64,000 nucleotides of DNA from Peptoniphilaceae bacterium (GTDB lineage: Bacteria; Bacillota; Clostridia; Tissierellales; Peptoniphilaceae), in NCBI GenBank assembly GCA_910589545.1, contig CAJUSY010000001.1:62001-126000 (forward strand), read 5' to 3'. The position numbers and the translations under genes are program-made. Below the pieces are notes generated by a model. The model was not told the DNA's origin. It saw only the letters and a program-made list of their open reading frames with translations, and searched no databases. Below are positions 1 through 9,617 of the stretch, piece by piece (position 1 is the first letter of the stretch; each line of letters opens with the position of its first letter).

Positions 1-671
1 ACAATCATCAAGAAGTATCTTTTGATTATAGGTAAATATTTTTTATATTTATTTGCAGAGTCAAATTTTATTTTGTCTAATATATCAGTGTTATAATCAT
101 AGCTGGCCAAGAAGAATACATACAATATTTTAGTAATTTCTGATGGTTGAAATCCAATTCCAAAAATACTAACCCAGTTTCTAGCACCGTATTTGTCTTG
201 TGCAAGTACAAGAGTTATCAGAAACATTAGTATGCAACCTATCAGATAAAACGCCGTAAATTTGTACCATTTATTATAACTTTTTAAAATAAAAAATGTA
301 GCAAAAAACAGCAATATTCCAATAGTAAACCACATTATTTGCTTTAATCCTTCGTGTGGATTAAGTCTGTAAATAATGATTATGCCAATACTAAAAAGCA
401 TACAAGCTATCTGCAATATATAACCATCGCCTTTAGTTATTTTTGTTACGTATTTATTTGCTAAAAACATTAAAATTGTAGCAAACAGAAAATAAATTAA
501 AGCTTTTGAATTCAGTCCTTTTTCGTTCGATCCCAAAGCCAAGAAAAAACCAATTATGTTAAACAGCAATATTAAATAAACCGGCCTTATCATCTTACTA
601 TTCACTCTCATTGGTTTCAAATTATCGATAAACTCTTTAAATCTTCGATCATTTTTACGTTTAGTTTGCAT
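1..671 (-). CDS. FtsW/RodA/SpoVE-family SEDS protein, 3' end outside window
   Basis: This is the N-terminal 223 residues of a multi-pass membrane protein that runs off the left edge. Hydrophobic segments begin near residue 30 and recur to the cut. Around residues 160-175 it carries the family signature GARNWVSIFG followed by FQPSEITK, typical of SEDS peptidoglycan glycosyltransferases and of lipid II polymerisation in division, elongation or sporulation. The ATG at 671 lies inside the 3' end of the upstream FHA gene, overlapping it by 11 bases, with a GGTG Shine-Dalgarno site a few bases upstream. FHA-SEDS pairing in one operon is common in Gram-positives. Which SEDS subtype it is (division or elongation) cannot be told from this part. 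Confidence 0.85.
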   Translation of the reverse strand, partial: MQTKRKNDRRFKEFIDNLKPMRVNSKMIRPVYLILLFNIIGFFLALGSNEKGLNSKALIYFLFATILMFLANKYVTKITKGDGYILQIACMLFSIGIIIIYRLNPHEGLKQIMWFTIGILLFFATFFILKSYNKWYKFTAFYLIGCILMFLITLVLAQDKYGARNWVSIFGIGFQPSEITKILYVFFLASYDYNTDILDKIKFDSANKYKKYLPIIKRYFLMI

Positions 672-1167
672 CTTTTTCACCATTTACAAACATAAATTCA
701 ATTTGTCCGATATCTATCAAATCTTTGTCATTAAGTCTAGCAGAATTTTGCAATTTATTGCCATTCAAAAAAGTTCCATTTGCAGAATTTAAATCCTCTA
801 TATAGTAATTATTCTTTTCTTTATAAATACGTGCATGTCTCTTAGATATAAATCTATCTTTTAATGCAACTTGATTGTCATCGTCTCTTCCTATAGTGGC
901 AGTTCTTCCTATAAAATAATGCTCTTGTATTTTAAAAGGCAAATTTTCTTTCCTATTTATTAGTTTTAAATAAGTATTTGAACTGTAGTTCATATTGTTT
1001 GTACCCTTTATGTCCAAATAAATCATTTTGATTATGTTGAAAATAAAATAGTAAATAATTATTACAAACAAATATTTAAAAAACATAGAAATTAAATTGT
1101 ATAATTTTAAATTTGGAGTAATTTGTATAGAAAAGAATGCATCCAATATGTCAATAATGTATTTCAC
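661..1167 (-). CDS. Membrane-anchored FHA-domain protein
   Basis: A 168-residue protein with one N-terminal membrane segment (about residues 25-50) and a forkhead-associated domain from about residue 83 to the end. The domain shows the phosphothreonine-binding landmarks: GRTATIGRDDDN, then SKRHARI and NSANGTFLNG. FHA domains bind phosphothreonine peptides, usually made by PASTA-type kinases that control cell-wall growth. It overlaps the following FtsW/RodA-like gene, so the two are probably translationally coupled. The start is a GTG with GAAAGGATG upstream. Confidence 0.85.
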   Translation of the reverse strand: MKYIIDILDAFFSIQITPNLKLYNLISMFFKYLFVIIIYYFIFNIIKMIYLDIKGTNNMNYSSNTYLKLINRKENLPFKIQEHYFIGRTATIGRDDDNQVALKDRFISKRHARIYKEKNNYYIEDLNSANGTFLNGNKLQNSARLNDKDLIDIGQIEFMFVNGEKDAN

Positions 1168-1255
1168 AGATTTTCATCCTTTCTCATTTTATCCTAATCT
1201 AATATATCATATTTTGGACTTAATTAATGAAAAATAAAGTTACAATTTGTCAAAA

Positions 1256-1828
1256 TTAATCTTCAAATATAACAGAATCATCAGTAAATCCTTTTATTCT
1301 TGCTAACGATTCTATTGAATAACCTTGTTTTCTTAAATTATCTCCACCTTTTTGAAAAACTTTTTCGATTAAGATTCCTATTCCTTCAACATGCGAATTT
1401 GCTTGAGAACAAATATCTATCAATCCCTCCAACGCTTTTCCATTTGCCAAGAAATCATCAATTAAGAGAACATGGTCATTTTCATCCAAATATTCTTTAG
1501 AAACCATAACTTCATAACTTCTATTTTTCGTAAAACTAAACACTTCTGTTCTATAGCAGTTGTCACCCAAAGTTTTTGAACTTGTTTTCTTCGCAAATAC
1601 AACTGGGCAGTTAAATCTAATTCCACAAGCGTATGCAATAGCAATGCCACTTACTTCAATTGTCAGTATTTTATTGATTTTTTTATCCTTAAATTTTTCG
1701 TAAAATTCATTTGCTAAATCTTCAAAAAGAACAGGGTCAATCATGTGATTAATGAACCTGTCTACCTTTAATATATTTCCTGGCAATACTGTGCCATCTT
1801 TCATAATTCTCTCTTCAAGTTTTCTCAT
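1256..1828 (-). CDS. xpt: Xanthine phosphoribosyltransferase
   Basis: A 190-residue purine salvage enzyme that converts xanthine and PRPP to XMP. The PRPP-binding loop is clear (VLLIDDFLANGKA), as are the IEVSGIA and VVFAKK segments, and length and order match Bacillus Xpt over the whole protein. It has its own promoter just upstream (1857-1885). I looked for a purine riboswitch in the short leader and saw none; only about 25 bases separate the -10 region from the start codon. Confidence 0.93.
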   Translation of the reverse strand: MRKLEERIMKDGTVLPGNILKVDRFINHMIDPVLFEDLANEFYEKFKDKKINKILTIEVSGIAIAYACGIRFNCPVVFAKKTSSKTLGDNCYRTEVFSFTKNRSYEVMVSKEYLDENDHVLLIDDFLANGKALEGLIDICSQANSHVEGIGILIEKVFQKGGDNLRKQGYSIESLARIKGFTDDSVIFED

Positions 1829-1856
1829 TTTTCTCTCCTAGAATTTAATATAGTAT

Positions 1857-1885
1857 ATTATACATACAATATCAAAAAATCTCAA
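1857..1885 (-). promoter_or_regulatory. Promoter of xpt
   Basis: On the minus strand TTGAGA (1885-1880) is followed after 17 bases by a perfect TATAAT (1862-1857). This is a near-consensus housekeeping promoter placed directly upstream of xpt and downstream of the phosphoglucomutase terminator. Confidence 0.75.
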
Positions 1886-1901
1886 TATTTGACAATTTAA
1901 A

Positions 1902-1941
1902 AAATATCACTTACCCTAAATTTTAGGAATAAGTGATATTT
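1902..1941 (-). terminator. Terminator of the glycogen operon
   Basis: A perfect 12-bp inverted repeat (AAATATCACTTA at 1902-1913 and its complement at 1930-1941) with a further inner CCTAAA/TTTAGG pairing. It starts six bases after the phosphoglucomutase stop codon and is followed on the minus strand by a T-rich tract. It separates the operon from xpt. Confidence 0.85.
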
Positions 1942-1946
1942 AGAAC

Positions 1947-3644
1947 TTATTTTACATTCATCATTTTTTCTTTTGCTGTTTTTTCAATATCCAAAACCTT
2001 TTGTTCAGCTTTTTCTTTAGAATCTGCAACAGAATAAATATATAATTTGATTTTTGGTTCAGTTCCAGAAGGTCTTAATGCATACCATGATCCATCATCA
2101 TAGTAATATTTTAAAACATTTGACCTTGGAGTATTGTAATCTTCATAATTTACATCGTAGTCTTTTGTTTCAATTAAACTTGTTTCCCCAATTTTTTCGA
2201 TAGGATTGTGACGAAATTCCTCCATAATTCTTCCGATTTTTTCTTGTCCATCTAATCCTTCTAAAACAACAGAAGAAAGTGAGTTTTCGTGATATCCGAA
2301 TTCTTCATACAAATCATTTAATACGTCAATCAATGTCTTGTTTTGTTTCTTGTAGAAAGCTAACATTTCCGAAATCATCATTGAAGAACTTACAGCATCC
2401 TTATCTCTCACAAAAGTTCCATAAGAATAACCGATGCTTTCTTCATATCCAAATACCCAAGATTTTTCGCCAGTTTTTTCATATTCATTTGCTTTTCCAC
2501 AAACATTTTTAAATCCTGTAAGCGTTTCAATCATTTCAACGCCGTATTTTTTAGCGATTTTAGCTGACAAATCTCCCGTTACTATTGATTTTACAACCGC
2601 TGGATTTTCTGGTAAATCGTCTTTTTCATATCTTTGACTTAAAATATAGTTTGTCAACAAGGCTCCAATTTTATTCCCATCTAAAAACACGTATTCTCCA
2701 TCATCAAAAACTTCTACAGCAGTTCTATCTGCATCTGGATCAGTTGCCAATAATAAATCAGCTCCTACTTCTTTTCCAAGATTAATTGCATATTCAAACG
2801 CTTCTGGGTTTTCAGGATTAGGATATGGCACAGTCGTAAAATTACTATCTGGATTTTCTTGTTCTTTTACTACATAAACATTTTTGAATCCTCTGACATC
2901 TAAAATATGTCTAACGAACCTATTTCCAGTTCCATTCAATGGAGTGTAGACAATTTTAACATTCTTGTCTATGTTTTCATGATTTATGGTAAGACTTAAT
3001 ACATCTTCAAAATAATCTTTATCAATATTTTCTCCAAAATATTCTATCTTCCCTTCGGCTATTAGTTTTTCGAAGTCTCCTATTTTAACTTCTGTAAGAC
3101 TTTCAATATTTTCTAAATTACTCAAAATTTCATTTGCCTTATCTTCTAGAATTTGGCTTCCTTCTTCCCAATAAGCCTTGTATCCATTATATTCTTTTGG
3201 ATTATGAGAAGCTGTAATCATAATTCCAGAAATACAATTGAATTTTCTGATAGAATAAGACAACATTGGTGTAGGTCTTATATCATCAGACAAATAAACT
3301 TTTATTCCATTAGAAGCTAATACGTTTGCGGAAATTTCAGCAAATTCTTTTGAAAACTTTCTAACATCATAACTTATGCTAACACCTCTTTTAACTGCTT
3401 CGTCACCGTAATTTTTGATAGTATCAGCAAGTGCTTGTGTCGTTTTCATTATATTGTACTTATTCATTCTATTTGTACCAGCGCCGATTTTACCTCGTAA
3501 TCCCGCGGTACCAAATTCTAATGATTTGTAAAATCTATCTTTTATTTCTTCATCATTATCTTTTATTGACATCAATTCTTGTCTTGTTTCTTCATCATAA
3601 GACTCATCGTTTAACCACTCATTGTAAACTTTTAAATAATACAT
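1947..3644 (-). CDS. Phosphoglucomutase / phospho-sugar mutase
   Basis: A 565-residue alpha-D-phosphohexomutase that interconverts glucose 1-phosphate and glucose 6-phosphate. The phosphoserine loop TASHNPKEYNGYK, the metal loop DPDADRTAVE, the sugar-binding GYEESIGYSYG and the C-terminal phosphate-binding RPSGTEPKIK are all present, so it should be active. Length fits the PgcA-type group. It is the last gene of the glycogen operon, where it links glucose 1-phosphate (used by GlgC, or released on breakdown) to glycolysis. It lies 9 bases after the peptidase-like gene. Confidence 0.93.
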   Translation of the reverse strand: MYYLKVYNEWLNDESYDEETRQELMSIKDNDEEIKDRFYKSLEFGTAGLRGKIGAGTNRMNKYNIMKTTQALADTIKNYGDEAVKRGVSISYDVRKFSKEFAEISANVLASNGIKVYLSDDIRPTPMLSYSIRKFNCISGIMITASHNPKEYNGYKAYWEEGSQILEDKANEILSNLENIESLTEVKIGDFEKLIAEGKIEYFGENIDKDYFEDVLSLTINHENIDKNVKIVYTPLNGTGNRFVRHILDVRGFKNVYVVKEQENPDSNFTTVPYPNPENPEAFEYAINLGKEVGADLLLATDPDADRTAVEVFDDGEYVFLDGNKIGALLTNYILSQRYEKDDLPENPAVVKSIVTGDLSAKIAKKYGVEMIETLTGFKNVCGKANEYEKTGEKSWVFGYEESIGYSYGTFVRDKDAVSSSMMISEMLAFYKKQNKTLIDVLNDLYEEFGYHENSLSSVVLEGLDGQEKIGRIMEEFRHNPIEKIGETSLIETKDYDVNYEDYNTPRSNVLKYYYDDGSWYALRPSGTEPKIKLYIYSVADSKEKAEQKVLDIEKTAKEKMMNVK

Positions 3645-3653
3645 AAAACCCTC

Positions 3654-4274
3654 CTATTGATAATAAATTAAACCTTTATACAAAGATTTTTCTTTAAACC
3701 ATTTTTCTAAATCATATACTCTCTTCTCGCCCCAATTTGAACACTCTATCTTCCAGCTTTCATCATAATAAATCGCTGTAATAGTTACCCAATGAAATTT
3801 TACATCGGGATTTTTGTGATTTAAAGTAAGCATCAAAACTGGATATCCATTTGCTATTGCACCAATAATGTATGTTACGATATTTCTGATTTTCCAAGTA
3901 AAATTGTAATTTTGGGCTACCAAGCTGATACCATTTTTCTTGGCATACTTTCTAATACCAGAATTCATCGGAAATAAAAATGGTACACCGTATATTTTAG
4001 GCTTAACAAATGTAGAAATCCTATCTGCAAATTTTATATAATCAGTTTTCGATATGGTAGTGCCTATAAAATTTTCTGGAACCAATTTAGCGTATTCTTT
4101 TTTGGTATTTGCAATATATATAAAAAAATTTGTGATGGCTATTACTGAACAAGCTTTTTTCGTTAGATATTTCGAATGCAAAATATCTTCAAACCACTGC
4201 TGATCACCACCATAATTCCCTTCGATATTTAAAATTCTATCTACGTACTTAAGTTCATATCTGATATTTTTCAT
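3654..4274 (-). CDS. Papain-like (C39-like) cysteine peptidase-fold protein, unknown role
   Basis: A 206-residue protein without a signal peptide. I see the arrangement of a papain/C39-like fold: Gln25-Gln26 in GGDQQWF, a candidate nucleophile Cys42 in KACSVIAITN, His161 in KFHWVTITAI, and Asn180 in ECSNWGEKRVYDL. The GYPVLMLTLNH segment before the histidine is also typical of these folds. It sits inside the glycogen operon, 2 bases after pullulanase and 9 before phosphoglucomutase. No role for a cysteine peptidase in glycogen metabolism is known to me. The fold call rests on motif spacing alone; it could be a non-catalytic relative. Confidence 0.5.
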   Translation of the reverse strand: MKNIRYELKYVDRILNIEGNYGGDQQWFEDILHSKYLTKKACSVIAITNFFIYIANTKKEYAKLVPENFIGTTISKTDYIKFADRISTFVKPKIYGVPFLFPMNSGIRKYAKKNGISLVAQNYNFTWKIRNIVTYIIGAIANGYPVLMLTLNHKNPDVKFHWVTITAIYYDESWKIECSNWGEKRVYDLEKWFKEKSLYKGLIYYQ

Positions 4275-4276
4275 TA

Positions 4277-6082
4277 TTACTCCATACTTAAAAAATATAC
4301 CCCGCTTTTTCTAGCATCAATCAAAATTAAATCATCAGTTATTTCTTGTTTAACTATCTTGTCTTGAAAAACTTTAGTACACTTTTTAAAACCACTAAAA
4401 TATTCGTTCAAATCAAATTCAAATCCATCTCCAGCGTTAATAAAAATCAAGAGAAAGCCAACATCATTTTTAATACTAAAACTTATGCAATAATCATTTA
4501 CATCATAAAAATTAATTCTTTTTCTTATTTCTTCATCATTTATTATACTAAATTCCGAATGCCTTTTCCTAAATTCGATTAGCGATTTTACATATTGATA
4601 CACTTCTTCATTATCTTTTTTTAATTTCCAATCTACTGCATTAACCTCTAAAGGCATATTGTAAGTATTTTTGAATTGCAATTTACTTCTCAAAAATTCA
4701 TTTCCACAGTGAAAAAAAGGAATTCCTTGACTAAACATTATTAAATCAAAACAAAGTTTAGTTGAAGATTTAATATCTGCATTTGTTTTCAGTAATTTAT
4801 CTTGAAGGATCAGATTATCATGCGAATTAAAGTAATTTATGGTTTCATTCGAGTTTTTGCAAAATCCTTGAATTTTTTGGTTATAATAAACAGACCCGCA
4901 AATCCCCTTCTCCAAACTAACTTTGTCAACATTTCCTTGTACAAAACCGATGGAATTATCATCATTATCGCCTTTTATTGCATTTCTATAAAATGGATTG
5001 AAAAACGCAAAATCCTTGCATTTTTGTAAGCCAAAAGTCGTTCTTTTTTCTCTTGATAATGGGGATTCATCTGCAACCCAAGGCTCTCCGTAAATTATTA
5101 CATTTGCATCTTTTTGTCTTAATTTTTTTACAATTTCGCAAGTTGTTTCTGAATCTATTAGTGCCATCAAATCAAATCTAAATCCATCTATATGAAACTC
5201 TTTTTGATAGTAAAGTAAACTATCAATTATGAAACTCCTAACGAATTCATCCTCAGTATTTAATTCATTACCGACTCCTGAACCATTTGTAAAATCTCCA
5301 TTTTCATCACGTCTGTAAAATTGAGGATATATCAGATTAAAAGGATGAGATTTATTTCTAAAAGTGTGATTATATACGACATCCAAAATCACACCGATAT
5401 TATTTGCATGTAATGTTTGAATCATTTTTTTGAATTCAATAATTCTATTCTTGGGATTTTTTGGTTCAGTAGAAAAACTTCCCTCAATACAATTATAATT
5501 TTCTGGATTGTATCCCCAATTGTAATTATCTTGTGCATAATCTTCTGAATTTTTCTCATCGACACCTAGAAAATCAAACACAGGCATCAAATGAACATGT
5601 GTAATTCCTAAATCTTTCAAATGATTTATTCCCGAAACATCATTGTCAGAAACTAATCCCAAAAATTTTCCTCGTAAGTTTTCTTGAACTTCGCTTGATT
5701 GATCAGAAGAAAAGTCTTTAACAGATAATTCGTAAATTATAGCATCATTTCTATTTGATACTTCATATTTCTCATCTTGAAACCCTTTTGGATTTGTAGA
5801 TTGCAAATCTACTACACAAGATTTTAGACTGTTTATTGAACAAGCTTTGCAGAATGGGTCTACAACTTCATACGTCTCATCAAGCTTATACTTATAGTAA
5901 ACTCCATCTAAATTCCCTTCAACTTTTACTTCGAAGTATTTTCCAACTTTCTTCATATTAATTGAAGTGCATCTCACGTCATCATAATTTTCGTACAACA
6001 ATAATTTGACACTATTTACTTCAGGAGCAAAAAGATAAAAAACTGTATAATCTTTATTATAATTAAATCCTAATTCATACAT
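4277..6082 (-). CDS. pulA: Type I pullulanase / debranching enzyme (GH13)
   Basis: A 601-residue alpha-amylase-family enzyme that cleaves alpha-1,6 branches of glycogen or limit dextrins. An N-terminal beta-sandwich (about 1-100) precedes the catalytic barrel. The pullulanase signature YNWGYNP is present, with VVYNHT, the nucleophile Asp in GFRFDLM, the acid/base Glu in IIYGEPW, and FNSHDN. There is no signal peptide, so it acts inside the cell. Its ATG overlaps the end of the phosphorylase-like gene by 8 bases. With the neighbouring phosphorylase apparently inactive, this would be the only glucan-breaking enzyme here with an intact active site. Confidence 0.9.
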   Translation of the reverse strand: MYELGFNYNKDYTVFYLFAPEVNSVKLLLYENYDDVRCTSINMKKVGKYFEVKVEGNLDGVYYKYKLDETYEVVDPFCKACSINSLKSCVVDLQSTNPKGFQDEKYEVSNRNDAIIYELSVKDFSSDQSSEVQENLRGKFLGLVSDNDVSGINHLKDLGITHVHLMPVFDFLGVDEKNSEDYAQDNYNWGYNPENYNCIEGSFSTEPKNPKNRIIEFKKMIQTLHANNIGVILDVVYNHTFRNKSHPFNLIYPQFYRRDENGDFTNGSGVGNELNTEDEFVRSFIIDSLLYYQKEFHIDGFRFDLMALIDSETTCEIVKKLRQKDANVIIYGEPWVADESPLSREKRTTFGLQKCKDFAFFNPFYRNAIKGDNDDNSIGFVQGNVDKVSLEKGICGSVYYNQKIQGFCKNSNETINYFNSHDNLILQDKLLKTNADIKSSTKLCFDLIMFSQGIPFFHCGNEFLRSKLQFKNTYNMPLEVNAVDWKLKKDNEEVYQYVKSLIEFRKRHSEFSIINDEEIRKRINFYDVNDYCISFSIKNDVGFLLIFINAGDGFEFDLNEYFSGFKKCTKVFQDKIVKQEITDDLILIDARKSGVYFLSME

Positions 6083-8186
6083 CCATAACTCCTAAACTAT
6101 TTATATAATCAATACCAAATTTTTTCGATATTTCAATATTTCTAATCATGTTTTCATTCCATATACTTTCATCCAAGTACATTTTTTGAATTTTTTCATT
6201 CAACTCTACAAAATTATCCAGTGATTTTATAACATTAAAACTGTCGTCGTACTTCTTTATTAAGTTCAAAATCTCAAAAAAATCATCAATAACTTTTTGA
6301 TTTTTCAATTTATCAATATTTTGTAAAATGAAGTTCATTGTAGTAGATTCTTTAACTTCAAATTCTCCTTCATCAAATTTGAAAACTCCTGAATTATTAT
6401 CAATTTGACACACATTTTGATAAACACTATTGTCACTAGCTACTATTATTGCTTTATTATTCATAAAAGCATAAGGATAAGTGTTAGAAACATCAAAGTA
6501 TTTGTAAGGAATATAATTAAAAACATCGCAAGATTTGGCAAAATCTGGAATTTGATCAAGCATAATATTCTCTACAAAAACAAGCTTGATTTTTTCTTGT
6601 ATATATTTATCTGAATTTATTATTTTCGACAATCCAGCGCATAAAATAATAGTTTTCTTGCAAAATAGATAATCAAATGAACTCATGCCTCCTATAAAAA
6701 ATGTAGTCGGAGTAATGGATAAGTTCACGTTGTCTTTTAATTTTAGATACAAATACAAGATGTACAAAATATTCATAACCTGTCTTTTTCCTTCGTGAAA
6801 ATCCGTTAGTTGCATGTTAAAAATACTTTTCGGATTCAAGTTTTCTAAGTTATATTTTGTGATTAAGTTTTTCTTGCAAATGAATTTTTCTTCAAATAAA
6901 TCGCCATTTTTAACATTATTTGTAAATAAGTTTTCGTTAAATCCATATGTTTCCACTGATAATTTTCTCTCAATATTTTCATTAATATTAACAAATTCGC
7001 TTTTTAACAAAAATTCTTTCTGATAATCAGAACCAACGTTAATTTTTTTGGACATAAAAGCTATTAGATTGAAACAATTCAAATAATTTTCTTGAATAAT
7101 TTCCAAAAAACCATTCATTAGAGATTTTTCGTTTAATTTTTGAATAATATTTTTTATGTTTTTATTTTGATACAAATAATTCAAATCCAATTTTTCAAAT
7201 GATTCTCTGTGCAAATTGATGTTATAGTATCGAAAAATTTTTGTGCACTTTTTAAAACTTTGTTCAAAATCAAATCCTAAGTCCATGAACTTTTGCATAA
7301 ATTGAATTATCACCAAAGCCATGTTAGTTTCGACTATGTTTATTTGGATATGGTCTTCTATCTCGTTTGTTTTATAAAAAATCTTTAACTCATCATTAAA
7401 AATATCCTCAATTATAGATTCAGATAAAAATTTTTGTTGTAGAAATTTAACATATTTCCCAAATTCGTTAATTTCTGGAGTATAAACAAATTGGCGAATT
7501 GAGTTAAGTTTGTTTTCTTGACTGTAAATTTCTTCTAATTTTCCACAGATAAAATTCTCATAATTAAGATTAGGATTTGCTTTTGGTACAAATAATCTTA
7601 CAAAACTAACTTCATTTACTAAGTATGGAACGTCATAAATTTGTGATTTTACTCTATTGTTTTCTATCTCCAAATCATATTCATTTAATCTTTTAAAAAC
7701 AACGCTGGTCTTCGGAGCTTGAAACGTAGTTTCGATTTGATTATCTTCTACTATTTTCTGTTTGAATTGAGAATTTTTGTAAAAAATGGAATACGCCTTA
7801 CAAAACTTACCTTGTTTGCTAATTTTTTCAAACAAATCAACTGAAAATCTTCCTATATAACTTTGCCCTAAGTGTAAATCATTTTCGAAATTGACTACTT
7901 GCTCATATTTTTCTCCTAGAATGTGTTGGATAGGATTTTTCAAATTAAGTTTTTCTATATAATGTTGAAACAAATTTTCTAGCATTAATTCAAATGAAAC
8001 AATGTAGAATCTCTGTTTTCTGTTACTGTAAATATCTGTGTAATTTTCAGAAATAATATCTTTTATGACATCATTTAAAGCAATTCTAATTTCAAGTACA
8101 CTTGCATTTTGAAGATCAACCAATGAATTATATGATAATTTAACTGTTAATAATTTTCTTAGTTGTTCTTCTGAAACGGCTATCAT
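6075..8186 (-). CDS. Glycogen phosphorylase-family protein lacking the PLP lysine
   Basis: A 703-residue homologue of glycogen/maltodextrin phosphorylase (GT35), shorter than the usual 750-840. Family landmarks are degraded but recognisable: RFYIVSFELML near residue 60, HLGQSYIGRFS, SIFYKNSQFKQKI, and SIFNMQLTDFHEGKRQ with NILYIL near residue 465-485. The cofactor site, normally GTGNMKFMLNGALTIGT, reads SNTYPYAFMNNKAIIV at about 567-582. Tyr572 (codon 6473-6471, TAT) stands where the Schiff-base lysine belongs, and the following glycine-rich DGANVEI block is lost. The reading frame is open, and start and stop overlap glgA (ATGA) and pulA, so it looks translated rather than decaying. I infer a catalytically dead scaffold or glucan-binding protein. 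Confidence 0.75.
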   Translation of the reverse strand: MIAVSEEQLRKLLTVKLSYNSLVDLQNASVLEIRIALNDVIKDIISENYTDIYSNRKQRFYIVSFELMLENLFQHYIEKLNLKNPIQHILGEKYEQVVNFENDLHLGQSYIGRFSVDLFEKISKQGKFCKAYSIFYKNSQFKQKIVEDNQIETTFQAPKTSVVFKRLNEYDLEIENNRVKSQIYDVPYLVNEVSFVRLFVPKANPNLNYENFICGKLEEIYSQENKLNSIRQFVYTPEINEFGKYVKFLQQKFLSESIIEDIFNDELKIFYKTNEIEDHIQINIVETNMALVIIQFMQKFMDLGFDFEQSFKKCTKIFRYYNINLHRESFEKLDLNYLYQNKNIKNIIQKLNEKSLMNGFLEIIQENYLNCFNLIAFMSKKINVGSDYQKEFLLKSEFVNINENIERKLSVETYGFNENLFTNNVKNGDLFEEKFICKKNLITKYNLENLNPKSIFNMQLTDFHEGKRQVMNILYILYLYLKLKDNVNLSITPTTFFIGGMSSFDYLFCKKTIILCAGLSKIINSDKYIQEKIKLVFVENIMLDQIPDFAKSCDVFNYIPYKYFDVSNTYPYAFMNNKAIIVASDNSVYQNVCQIDNNSGVFKFDEGEFEVKESTTMNFILQNIDKLKNQKVIDDFFEILNLIKKYDDSFNVIKSLDNFVELNEKIQKMYLDESIWNENMIRNIEISKKFGIDYINSLGVMDV

Positions 8187-9607
8187 TTAATGAGCTCCTC
8201 GTAAAGTTTAATGTATCTTTTCGCTGATTGTTCCCAATCGTTTTTAGAATTCATTGCGTGTTCTTGAATTACTTTAAAATCATCATTGTAATAAAAAGAT
8301 ATTGCTCTTCTTAATGTATACAAAAAGTCGTGTGCATTTATATTAGTAAACGAAAATCCATTACCTTCTTTGGTGTATTCATTAAATGATTGAACTGTAT
8401 CTCTCAATCCACCGGTTTCACGTACTACTGGAATAGTTCCATATCTCATTGCAATTAATTGAGATATTCCACAAGGTTCAAATATTGATGGCATCATCAA
8501 AAAATCTGCTCCAGCGTATATTTTGTGTGACTCTTCGTTATTATAATAAATGTTGGCCTTTAGTTTTTCTGGAAATTTCCACTCATAGTATTTGAACATT
8601 TCCTCATAAGAATATTCGCCTGTCCCCAAAATTATCACTTGTACATCTTCTGTCGTCAAAAACTCATCCATAATGTATCTTACAAGTTCAAGCCCCTTGT
8701 TTTCAACTAATCTAGTAACCATGGCGAATATAGGCACATCTTTTTCTTCTAAGCCATACATCCTTTGTAGTGCTTTTTTATTTACAGATTTGTCTTTGAT
8801 ATTTTTCAATGAATAATTTTTAAATAAATATGTGTCTGTTTGAGGATTCCATATAGTAGTGTCTATTCCATTAGTAATACCAGATATTTTGTATTGATAT
8901 TTTCTGATTACTCCGTCAAGTCCTTCTCCAAAGAAAGAATATTTTATTTCGTCCGCATAAGTTTTCGAAACTGTTGTGACTTTATCGCTGAAAACTATTG
9001 CGCCTTTCATAAAGTTAATTGCATCATAGAATTTCAATGCATCTTCAGAAAAATACATCGGAGATAAATCAGTTTGCCTCAAAGAATTCGAACTGAAAAC
9101 TCCTTGATATTTTAAATTATGAATCGTAAAAACTGTTTTTATTGACTCATAGAAAGGATCTCCTTTGGCAAAATCTCGCGCATAGACATTTACCATTGCA
9201 GTGTGCCAATCATTGGAATGGATAATATCACAATCAAAGTCGATGTATCTTATCAATTGAACGCAAGCTTTTGAAAAAAATACAAATCTTTCACAATCAT
9301 CATTTTCTCCATAAACATTATTTCTATAGAAATAATCTTCATTATCTAAGAAATAAAATTCTACACCTCTATGAACGTATTTAAATACACCAACATAATG
9401 ATGTTTGAAATCCAAATCTACATAAAAACTTCCTTCAAATTTGAATTTCTTTCTATATTCTTCACTTATCAATTTGTACAAAGGGATGACCACTTTCACA
9501 TCATGACCTTGCTTTTTCATTTCAAGTGGAAGTGTCCCTGCTACATCTGCAAGTCCACCAGTTTTTATAAACGGATCAGCCTCTGCTGCACAATATAATA
9601 TCTTCAT
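8183..9607 (-). CDS. glgA: Glycogen synthase (ADP-glucose type)
   Basis: A 474-residue GT5 glycosyltransferase that adds glucose from ADP-glucose to growing alpha-1,4 chains. It begins with the substrate loop KTGGLADVAGTLP and ends with the retaining-GT motif FEPCGISQLIAMRYG followed by VVRETGGL. Length matches the family. It overlaps the phosphorylase-like gene by ATGA and lies 10 bases after glgD. Confidence 0.95.
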   Translation of the reverse strand: MKILYCAAEADPFIKTGGLADVAGTLPLEMKKQGHDVKVVIPLYKLISEEYRKKFKFEGSFYVDLDFKHHYVGVFKYVHRGVEFYFLDNEDYFYRNNVYGENDDCERFVFFSKACVQLIRYIDFDCDIIHSNDWHTAMVNVYARDFAKGDPFYESIKTVFTIHNLKYQGVFSSNSLRQTDLSPMYFSEDALKFYDAINFMKGAIVFSDKVTTVSKTYADEIKYSFFGEGLDGVIRKYQYKISGITNGIDTTIWNPQTDTYLFKNYSLKNIKDKSVNKKALQRMYGLEEKDVPIFAMVTRLVENKGLELVRYIMDEFLTTEDVQVIILGTGEYSYEEMFKYYEWKFPEKLKANIYYNNEESHKIYAGADFLMMPSIFEPCGISQLIAMRYGTIPVVRETGGLRDTVQSFNEYTKEGNGFSFTNINAHDFLYTLRRAISFYYNDDFKVIQEHAMNSKNDWEQSAKRYIKLYEELIK

Positions 9608-9617
9608 TTACATTCCC

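Noticed and set aside
1829..1946. Purine riboswitch upstream of xpt
   Set aside because: The short leader holds only a promoter, and the upstream hairpin is the terminator of the previous gene.
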